In this document: positions 58,153 to 64,000 of the stretch, piece after piece
Layout of the letters: each line of letters starts with the position of its first letter
Numbering within the stretch: position 1 is the stretch's first letter
DNA from: Lentilactobacillus fungorum
GTDB lineage: Bacteria; Bacillota; Bacilli; Lactobacillales; Lactobacillaceae
Assembly: GCF_016860605.1 (NCBI RefSeq)
Contig: NZ_BNJR01000007.1
Location: forward strand, 62,001 to 126,000
Direction of reading: 5' to 3'
DNA: 64,000 bases
Notes under the pieces: generated by a model
Told to the model about the DNA's origin: nothing
Databases searched by the model: none
The model's input: the letters and a program-made list of their open reading frames with translations, nothing else
Made by a program: the position numbers and the translations under genes

Positions 58153-59568
58153 ATGAAGCAGCAAAACCAATGGATCCTTTTGATGTCAACGTCAATTGTG
58201 TCATTTATGTCGACGATTGATGCGAGTATTGTGAATATTGCGATCCCCAAAATTTCTCGGGATCTATCTGTTTTAAACAATCAGGCTGAGTGGATCGTTT
58301 CGATTTACTTAGTCCTGATTTGTATTTTGTTACTCTTTTTTGGTAAATTATCGGATCAAATCGGCCGGGTCAAGATTTTTCAAATTGGCACGCTGATTTT
58401 TGTTGGGGGCTCATTGCTTTGCGGCTTAAGTACTAACCTGCCGATGATTCTAGGAGCAAGGGCCGTTCAAGCTTTGGGAGCGTCAATGACAATGGCGACC
58501 AACTTTTCAATTATTACTGACATTTTTCCACCCAATCAACACGGCATTGCGCTGGGGTTTAACAGCTCGTTTGTTCAAGTCGGCAACATTGCCGGACCTG
58601 GGGTTGGTGGCTTGATTCTAACCTGGCTCAACTGGCACTTTATTTTTTTCGTGAACGTCCCCATTGGCATCGTTGCCTATTTGCTTGGGCATCATTTTTT
58701 TCCAAAAAGTAAGCCCCAATCAGGTCACTTTCGGGTGGACGTTCCGGGGTTTGCGAGTTATTCGGTCATGATTGCAACATTTTTTTTGACGATCTTTTGG
58801 GGCCAAGTTGTCGGCTTTGGCGATTTAAGGATCGTTGGACTTATGATACTGACGCTGGGGCTCATCAGCTTATTTGTTTGGATTGAACACCGAGTAGCAG
58901 AGCCATTGATTGATTTGCGAGTTTTTCACAATTTGGGATTTACGTTTGGCATCCTATCGGCAATGCTGGTTTATGCGTGTGGGTATTTTAATAACGTGAT
59001 CATGCCGTTTTACTTGCAGGATCGGTTGTTATTATCATCGGCGACAGCCGGGCTTATTTTGATGGCAGTGCCAATGCTAAATATTTTTAGCGCGCCAACT
59101 GGCGGCTATATTGCTGATCGAATTGGAGCAGAGAAGGTTTCGTTTTATGCCTTGTTTATCTTTTTAGTACCAGAAATCATTTTTATTTTTGTTCAGCCAA
59201 AGTGGTCGCTGCTTTGGCTAGTTATTGGCTTGGCATTGTTTGGGACTGCTAATGGGGCCTTTCAAAACAACCCGATGATCATGGGAAATGCTGCTCCGGA
59301 GTTTCAAGGCGTTGCTGGCTCGATTGCGGCCCTTGGACGAAACTTGGGGATGGCCATTGGATTGGCATTAGCCACTTCCTTGCTTTACTTCGGCATCAGC
59401 TTACGGGGTGGCCAGAAAACAACAACGTATCCTGATGCTCATCCAGATTGGTTTGTCGCCGGGATGCATTTTGCCTATACAATTGCTTTGAGCATGATTT
59501 TAATTGCTATTGGATTGTTAGCCATTGTGCTGGTGAAAAAACGAATGGTCAAAAATAAGACGTTATAA
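58153..59568 (+). CDS. MFS transporter, DHA2 drug:proton antiporter type
   Basis: 471 residues, 14 helices. STIDASIVNIAIPKISRDL in helix one is the DHA2 motif; FGKLSDQIGRVKIFQIG is motif A; RAVQALGASMTMA is motif B; GNIAGPGVGGLILTWLNW covers motif C. AAGGAA precedes the ATG. Behind a LacI-type regulator, which is unusual for drug exporters and could mean a sugar-related or metabolite substrate. Confidence 0.9.
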   Translation: MKQQNQWILLMSTSIVSFMSTIDASIVNIAIPKISRDLSVLNNQAEWIVSIYLVLICILLLFFGKLSDQIGRVKIFQIGTLIFVGGSLLCGLSTNLPMILGARAVQALGASMTMATNFSIITDIFPPNQHGIALGFNSSFVQVGNIAGPGVGGLILTWLNWHFIFFVNVPIGIVAYLLGHHFFPKSKPQSGHFRVDVPGFASYSVMIATFFLTIFWGQVVGFGDLRIVGLMILTLGLISLFVWIEHRVAEPLIDLRVFHNLGFTFGILSAMLVYACGYFNNVIMPFYLQDRLLLSSATAGLILMAVPMLNIFSAPTGGYIADRIGAEKVSFYALFIFLVPEIIFIFVQPKWSLLWLVIGLALFGTANGAFQNNPMIMGNAAPEFQGVAGSIAALGRNLGMAIGLALATSLLYFGISLRGGQKTTTYPDAHPDWFVAGMHFAYTIALSMILIAIGLLAIVLVKKRMVKNKTL

Positions 59569-59625
59569 CGCCTGCCCAGGTGTTGTAACGCCTTACTTTT
59601 TCAATTCAAGCAAATTGGTTAATTG

Positions 59626-60255
59626 CTATTCTTTAACGAAATTTTCGAGAACCCGGCCATCTTGGACGGTTAGCAACGTTTGTTTTGTCGGAATTGGCGC
59701 GACGACCCTAAATTTGTAGCCCATTCCAGCCGTTTTTTGGATCACCGAGCTGGTTTTAAGGAACCCTTTAACACTTTCGGGCCAGCGAACGGTTTTGCCT
59801 TGATTCGGGTTACTTTTGAGATAAGTCATCGCTTTGATGTAATTTCGATCTGTAATGGTGAGAGTATAAACGCGAGCCTGTTTGTCAAACGTAACGGTTC
59901 CCAGCTTTTGATAGCTACTAGTCAATGTCTTTTTGACGTTGGCTTCGTTTAATTGTTGGCGAGCTGCTGCTTGCTTCTTTTGGCCGGCATCAAATACGCG
60001 ATTATTATCACGACTGGTCATCGAAGACATTTGCATGCGCTTTTCGGTCGACGGTGTTTCCTTTGACTCGTGTTGGTCACGGATGGCGCCGGGTAGCATG
60101 ATACCCCCAAACACCAGCATCACAACTGCAATCGCCATTAAAAAGACGATGAGTTTGCGATCTTCATTTTTATAAGTTGCTGTCATATACGAAAAGATAC
60201 CAAGAAAGATCATAATGACACCGACGACACAAGAAAAGACTGATAAGTATAGCAA
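59626..60255 (-). CDS. membrane-anchored protein with extracytoplasmic domain
   Basis: 209 residues from TTG at 60255, eight bases after GGAGG; the longer frame to 60438 starts in non-coding sequence. Two helices (LYLSVFSCVVGVIMIFLGIF and LIVFLMAIAVVMLVFGGIM), then about 140 polar residues with a coiled stretch (GQKKQAAARQQLNEANVKKT) and a basic globular end (YTLTITDRNYIKAMTYLKSN). No known family recognised. Confidence 0.65.
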   Translation of the reverse strand: MLYLSVFSCVVGVIMIFLGIFSYMTATYKNEDRKLIVFLMAIAVVMLVFGGIMLPGAIRDQHESKETPSTEKRMQMSSMTSRDNNRVFDAGQKKQAAARQQLNEANVKKTLTSSYQKLGTVTFDKQARVYTLTITDRNYIKAMTYLKSNPNQGKTVRWPESVKGFLKTSSVIQKTAGMGYKFRVVAPIPTKQTLLTVQDGRVLENFVKE

Positions 60256-60427
60256 GTTATGTTCCTCCAAAAGCCATAATCGGTAATGAATTCTCAAACG
60301 AATCGCGACCATCACACTAGTATAAAAAGCATATAATAATTCGCAACGACTGTAAAGATTATTGATTGTAATCTGCTGTGGGGAAAGACTGGAAAATGGG
60401 TTTTGGTTAGTCGATGTCGACTGATTC

Positions 60428-60470
60428 AAAATAAGCACCGATCGGGAAATTAACGATCGGTGTTTATTTT
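60428..60470. terminator. bidirectional terminator
   Basis: AAAATAAGCACCGATCG pairs with CGATCGGTGTTTATTTT (one G-T), around nine bases. It closes the polyol-dehydrogenase operon. Confidence 0.88.
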
Positions 60471-60560
60471 GAATGGAATTGTTTGGTTATGACATGCATA
60501 AAATGAATGACATTAGGCAGGAGCTTTAGACGTCAACTTTTAACTGCCTTGTTCTCCACG

Positions 60561-60950
60561 CTACAAAATTTCACAAAACTCAATCGTCTCTTTGTTTGGC
60601 CCTAAAATATTAAAGAACTTAATGCCATTATTCCAGAATGACGGGATAGATTGAATTTCGTCGTTTACTAAGCGTAGACCTTGAGCCTTAGCATCCGCAA
60701 ATGCTTTTTCCACGTCTGGGGTGTCCATTGAGATATGGTTAATTGCCCCAGCCTTTTTGGCGGTTGGGTCGCCTTCCCATGTTTCGATAGTGAGGTTGTT
60801 AAACCGCATAAAAGCGCAACGATTTTCGCCATTATAGAATAGGCCGGCTTGTTCGAAACCAAGTGATTTGTAAAAGTCGATCGTTTTATCTAAGTCAACT
60901 GAAGGGATCCCAACGTGTTGGAGTCCGGTTATCTCATCTTTAATTGCCAT
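60561..60950 (-). CDS. VOC family protein
   Basis: 129 residues, AGAGG before the ATG. Two VOC modules: GLQHVGIPSVDLDKTIDFYK and AINHISMDTPDVEKAFADAK; metal-ligand candidates His, Glu (TIETWEG), His and Glu (ETIEFCEIL). Third gene of the operon with the YczE-like membrane protein and the dehydrogenase; may act on a keto-sugar or an aldehyde by-product. Confidence 0.85.
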   Translation of the reverse strand: MAIKDEITGLQHVGIPSVDLDKTIDFYKSLGFEQAGLFYNGENRCAFMRFNNLTIETWEGDPTAKKAGAINHISMDTPDVEKAFADAKAQGLRLVNDEIQSIPSFWNNGIKFFNILGPNKETIEFCEIL

Positions 60951-60966
60951 GATTAAAGCCTCTTTT

Positions 60967-61737
60967 TCATTTTTCTGTTGTTGGCGCCGGGCTACCCACG
61001 TCTAATGCTTGATGCTTAAGGTGAGGGAAGACGGCCTTATCTGCAATCCCCGTGATGCCGCCTTGAAATAAGAATGCAAAGATCGTCCCAATTCCAAAGT
61101 TTGTAAATTGATGCGTGATGATTAATGCCAAGATAGCCATCAATGTCGGTGGGATATACGATGCCCACATCGCCCAATTAGCGTTTCCTTTGAAGTACTT
61201 GAATCGCAAAATTTGCATCAAATCATCGGCTGGATGAAGGACCAAGTTAACCCGTTGGTAAATTGAAATGGCGGTTGCGATCATCGCAACGCCCACAAAA
61301 TTTAGCAGGATATAAAATCCAACCATAAGCGGAGTTGTCGCATCCGGTAACCCCGCAAAAATTGGGTACTTACCAAGAAAGAAGTCTTCAAAAACTTGGA
61401 TTAAGGCTGAAAAAGGTACCATGAAGATCAAATTGCCAAGGGCGCGTCCCCATTCCCAATGGCCGACTAGAATGGCATTGAGGACAGTGGTCAAAATGCC
61501 TAGAATTAAGAACGTCCAAAACAGGTTCCAGCCAAAGGCCACACTTAGGTTGGCTTCAGCGGCGGTCCAATAAGCGGAGCCCAAAAACGACGGATGAATC
61601 TTGGCACTGGTTACCAATGTCAACACGTTTCCAGCAGAGTTAATGATTAATGAAACGATAAAGAATGAAACTGAAGTTGTCATTGAAATGGTGCGGCCAT
61701 TTAATCCTTGGCTGCTTGATTGATTTGAACTTGTCAA
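60967..61737 (-). CDS. YczE/YyaS/YitT-like membrane protein (COG2364 type)
   Basis: 256 residues from TTG at 61737; AGGTG is formed by the last codons of the dehydrogenase gene, showing tight coupling. About five or six helices. The NSAGNVLTLVTSAKIHPSFL and GSAYWTAAEANLSVAFGW stretches match proteins I have seen annotated in lactobacilli as fructose permease or predicted sugar-specific permease; that name is not well proven. With a polyol dehydrogenase and a fructokinase nearby, sugar or polyol transport is plausible. Confidence 0.7.
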   Translation of the reverse strand: MTSSNQSSSQGLNGRTISMTTSVSFFIVSLIINSAGNVLTLVTSAKIHPSFLGSAYWTAAEANLSVAFGWNLFWTFLILGILTTVLNAILVGHWEWGRALGNLIFMVPFSALIQVFEDFFLGKYPIFAGLPDATTPLMVGFYILLNFVGVAMIATAISIYQRVNLVLHPADDLMQILRFKYFKGNANWAMWASYIPPTLMAILALIITHQFTNFGIGTIFAFLFQGGITGIADKAVFPHLKHQALDVGSPAPTTEK

Positions 61738-61740
61738 AAT

Positions 61741-62745
61741 TTATTCACCTACTTTAACGACGGCTTTTGAAACACCTTTGATGTTTCCTTGCAAGAAGGA
61801 TTCAACTTGTTCTAAAGGTAACTCGTGACTGATGATAGCTTCGACGTCTAATTTGCCGCTTTGAAGTAACGCAATTGAATCTTCAAAGGCATTTGGATTA
61901 ATGAAAGAGCCTTGGATAGTTAATTGTTTTTGGTAAACTTCGTAAGTATTCATTGAGAAATGGGCGTCAGGTGCGCCGACGCCAAACATTAACACTTGGC
62001 CGCCCTTACGAGTTGCTTCGATGGCTTGTTCTTGGGTCTTGGGAGAACCGACAGCTTCAATAACGATATCGTAGTCATTAGTTGGCATGTCAACTTGATT
62101 GGTGTTAAAGGTGTTGGTGACACCTAACTTTTCACGGTTAAGGTCTAATTTCTTGTCTGAGTGACCGGTTAAGTCAACTTGGTGAATGCCGTAAGCTTGT
62201 AGTATTTGGGCAAACAATTGGCCTTCGAAGCCATCGCCAATGACTAATGCCCGTTGATAAGGGGTGACATTTAATAGCTGAACCCCATGAACAGCACACG
62301 AAATTGGTTCGATGGTTGCCGCCGCTTTAAATGAAATATCATCTGGAATGGGATAGACCGCTGAAGCCGGTGCCGTGAAGTATTGTTCCAAGCCGCCATT
62401 TCGAGTAACGCCAACTGCGGATAAGTTTTCACAAAGTTCTGGCCGATCAGTGTGACAATAGAAGCATTGGCCACAGTAAATGTTAGGGTCAACCGTTACG
62501 CGGTCACCAACCTTGAGATTGGTCACTGCAGAACCAATTTCGGCAACAACCCCTGAATTTTCGTGACCTAACACAATGGGCGGAACGGCATCAGCGGAGC
62601 CTGGCAGCCCATTATAAAGGGCGTGGTCGGTTCCACAAACCCCAGCGTACTTAGTTTCAACCAAGACTTCATTGGGGTGAACCGTTGGCTTGTCGATGTC
62701 TTGAATTTCCATGTTCTTTGTAGCGGTTAATACTAATGCTTTCAT
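61741..62745 (-). CDS. zinc-dependent medium-chain dehydrogenase, polyol/butanediol type
   Basis: 334 residues from the ATG at 62745, after CGAGGAGA; the longer frame to 62802 begins inside a repeat. Catalytic zinc ligands in YAGVCGTDH and LGHENSGVVAE; the structural zinc site has four cysteines (YCGQCFYCHTDRPELCEN); NAD site VIGDGFEGQLFAQI. The family includes sorbitol, xylitol, galactitol-phosphate and 2,3-butanediol dehydrogenases. It leads an operon with the YczE-like protein and a VOC protein and has three tandem palindromic elements in front. Substrate not certain. Confidence 0.88.
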   Translation of the reverse strand: MKALVLTATKNMEIQDIDKPTVHPNEVLVETKYAGVCGTDHALYNGLPGSADAVPPIVLGHENSGVVAEIGSAVTNLKVGDRVTVDPNIYCGQCFYCHTDRPELCENLSAVGVTRNGGLEQYFTAPASAVYPIPDDISFKAAATIEPISCAVHGVQLLNVTPYQRALVIGDGFEGQLFAQILQAYGIHQVDLTGHSDKKLDLNREKLGVTNTFNTNQVDMPTNDYDIVIEAVGSPKTQEQAIEATRKGGQVLMFGVGAPDAHFSMNTYEVYQKQLTIQGSFINPNAFEDSIALLQSGKLDVEAIISHELPLEQVESFLQGNIKGVSKAVVKVGE

Positions 62746-62767
62746 TATTATTCTCCTCGTAAAATAA

Positions 62768-62885
62768 AGTGAGCGGAGCAAAGCGGTTAGAAACTGGAGC
62801 ATAAGGCAGCTTGGCCGGAAATCCCGGGCTTGGATTTTTGGCCAAGATGTTTTATGCGGAAGTTTCTGCTTTGCGCAGCTGTCCT
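62768..62885 (-). repeat. palindromic element, tandem copy 1 (nearest the dehydrogenase)
   Basis: 118 bp. On the minus strand: AGGACAGCTGCGCAAAGCAG edge, inner stem with CATAA/TTATG and CTTGGCC/GGCCAAG, tip AAATCC/GGATTT, and CTAACCGCTTTGCTCCGC edge. Its end is 13 bases before the GAGGAG of the dehydrogenase gene. Confidence 0.82.
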
Positions 62886-62891
62886 AAAATA

Positions 62892-63010
62892 AGTGAGCAA
62901 AGCAAAGCGGTTAGAAAGCGGAGTGTAAGGCTCCTCAGCCGGAAATTCCTGGGCTTGGAATTTTTGGCTGAGGTGCTTACACGGAGCTTTCTGCTTTGCG
63001 TAGCTGTCCT
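62892..63010 (-). repeat. palindromic element, tandem copy 2
   Basis: 119 bp, separated from copy 1 by six A/T bases. Inner stem GTGTAAG/CTTACAC and CCTCAGCC/GGCTGAGG: different letters from copies 1 and 3, same pairing. Tip AAATTCC/GGAATTT. Confidence 0.82.
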
Positions 63011-63017
63011 AAAAATA

Positions 63018-63136
63018 AGTGAGCGAAGCCAGGCGGTTAGAAAGCGGAACATAAGGCTCCTCGAACGGAAATTCCCGGGCTTGGAATTTTTGTTCGAGGT
63101 GCTTATGTGTAGCTTTCTGCCTGGCGTAGCTGTCCT
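63018..63136 (-). repeat. palindromic element, tandem copy 3
   Basis: 119 bp, separated from copy 2 by seven A/T bases. Inner stem ACATAAG/CTTATGT and CCTCGAAC/GTTCGAGG. The outer edges carry a paired change too: GCCAGGCAG faces AACCGCCTGGC where other copies have GCAAAGCAG and AACCGCTTTGC. Confidence 0.82.
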
Positions 63137-63176
63137 AATCTCCCACAAAAAGTGTGGAATTCCTAAAATGATCAAC

Positions 63177-64000
63177 CTACTTATTGAATTCTTTAAGCGC
63201 AAGGGCAAAATTGCCGACGGTTGCCGAACCGTTATTTTTAACTAACGGCATGACGATGTAATTATTAAGATCGCCGACATCCACGTAATTGTTCATGAGG
63301 TCAGCGAATTGCGAGCGTACTTTTTGTAAGAAAGCTTCACTCACAACGCCGCCACCAAAAACAATTTTGGCCGGCCGCAGCATTAACGTGACTTGAATGG
63401 CTGCTTGGGCAACGTAATATGCCATGATGTCCCAAACGTGATCGGTCAATGGGACATCTTTGCCGCTTTTGTTTAAACGGGCTTTAAAGGTTGGCCCCGA
63501 TACCAAACCTTCTAGGCAATCACCATGGTAGGGACAAATTCCCTTAAAATTGAGATCATCAGGATGGCGCTTTAATCGAACGTGGCCCATTTCTGGGTGC
63601 CCCATATCGCCGATAAAGTCGCCATTAACAATCGCACCGGCGCCGACACCAGTGCCGATTGTATAGTAGACCAGTGAATTAATCTTCTCATTAAAGAGCG
63701 TTGCCATCACATATTCGCCATATGCCGAACCATTGACGTCGGTCGTCCAGTGGATTGGTAAATCAAAAGCCTGTTTGAGCCGGCCAACAAAGTCAGTGTC
63801 TGCCCAACCAACTTTTGGCGTGTTCGTAATGTAGCCATACTTTGGCGAATTTTGCCGAAGTTCGATCGGCCCAAATGATGATACTGAAATTGCTTGGAGA
63901 TCCTTAAATTGTTTGAAGTAATCGATCGTCTTTTTTAAAGTTTCTGCCGGTGTAGTCGTTGGAAAATTGGTGATGTCTAAAATGCGGTAATCTTCATTTC
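63177..64000 (-). CDS. fructokinase of the ROK family, 5' part beyond the window
   Basis: About 273 residues are visible; the N-terminal ATP-binding DxGGT region lies outside. Seen: SSFGPIELRQNSPKYGYITN, TDVNGSAYGEYVMATLF, VYYTIGTGVGAGAIVNGDFI, GHPEMGHVRL and CPYHGDCLEGLVSGP (zinc-binding ROK signature), then FGGGVVSEAFLQKVR and NGSATVGNFALALKEF at the end. The pattern is that of Gram-positive ROK fructokinases (ScrK/GmuE type). It phosphorylates fructose with ATP. Upstream of the polyol-dehydrogenase operon on the same strand, consistent with conversion of a polyol to fructose and on to fructose 6-phosphate. Confidence 0.9.
   Translation of the reverse strand, partial: NEDYRILDITNFPTTTPAETLKKTIDYFKQFKDLQAISVSSFGPIELRQNSPKYGYITNTPKVGWADTDFVGRLKQAFDLPIHWTTDVNGSAYGEYVMATLFNEKINSLVYYTIGTGVGAGAIVNGDFIGDMGHPEMGHVRLKRHPDDLNFKGICPYHGDCLEGLVSGPTFKARLNKSGKDVPLTDHVWDIMAYYVAQAAIQVTLMLRPAKIVFGGGVVSEAFLQKVRSQFADLMNNYVDVGDLNNYIVMPLVKNNGSATVGNFALALKEFNK

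Noticed and set aside
62768-63136. CRISPR array
   Set aside because: Units are about 118 bp self-complementary blocks with 6-7 bp A/T spacers; no short repeats with unique spacers and no cas genes.
62811-63245. 144-residue plus-strand frame and 118-residue minus-strand frame (62852-63208) across the tandem elements
   Set aside because: Both are built from the palindromic repeats, repeat themselves at the element period, and lack a ribosome site.

Overview
The window looks like chromosomal DNA of a heterofermentative lactic acid bacterium of the family Lactobacillaceae. The Lentilactobacillus, Levilactobacillus and Secundilactobacillus group is my best guess from gene content, not a proven assignment. 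The evidence is a malolactic enzyme with a divergent MleR-type regulator, a D-lactate dehydrogenase, a class II (B12-dependent) ribonucleotide reductase, a PepC-type aminopeptidase, two secreted S53 peptidases, an LPQTG wall protein, moderate G+C and strong AGGAGG ribosome sites. I saw no rRNA, tRNA, CRISPR array, phage or transposase.

Layout. 1-5.6 kb: a GNAT acetyltransferase running off the left edge; a zinc-starvation cassette (Zur-like box, cysteine-poor L33 and S14, a 41-residue metal-homeostasis-type protein); then membrane-anchored XRE regulators mixed with very small membrane or secreted proteins. 5.6-7 kb: a minus-strand run of tiny two-helix membrane proteins, the last broken by two nonsense codons. 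7-15 kb: an S51 peptidase, a frameshifted alpha/beta hydrolase, a SAP-domain protein, an ABC exporter pair, another XRE-membrane regulator, a rhodanese and a CPBP protease. 15-20 kb: fumarase and malolactic enzyme opposite MleR, then D-LDH. 20-26 kb: tandem S53 peptidases and a ketopantoate-reductase-like enzyme with a cre site. 26-31 kb: a glutamine amidotransferase pseudogene, cobalamin adenosyltransferase and the B12-dependent reductase behind paired NrdR boxes. 31-35 kb: three more XRE-membrane regulators, then a DHA2 exporter with an Rrf2 regulator and three matching operator-like palindromes. 35-40 kb: a YoeB-type toxin-antitoxin pair, two paralogous membrane proteins, a TPP riboswitch with tenA, and the wall protein. 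40-50 kb: two ABC systems, a racemase-family enzyme, lipoprotein, MFS transporter, and a B6-type kinase with an ECF S component. 50-64 kb: a cre-controlled oxidoreductase/VOC/UPF0303 operon, pepC, cobT, lplA, LacI regulator with an exporter, a polyol-dehydrogenase operon and a fructokinase running off the right edge.

Cofactor theme: cobT, the adenosyltransferase and the class II reductase fit a cell that salvages or remodels corrinoids and spends adenosylcobalamin on DNA precursors. TenA, the B6 kinase with its ECF S component, and LplA add salvage of thiamine, B6 and lipoate.

Most unusual structure: a dispersed imperfect-palindrome family of about 118 bp. There are five full copies, one divergent copy and one 49-bp minimal copy, plus a possible remnant. 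It usually sits directly upstream of a ribosome binding site and occurs three times in tandem before the polyol dehydrogenase. The inner stem differs between copies while pairing is kept, which points to a structured element. The other open puzzle is the group of seven XRE-membrane regulators beside small membrane genes, some with a shared AAACC-TAGTTT motif upstream.
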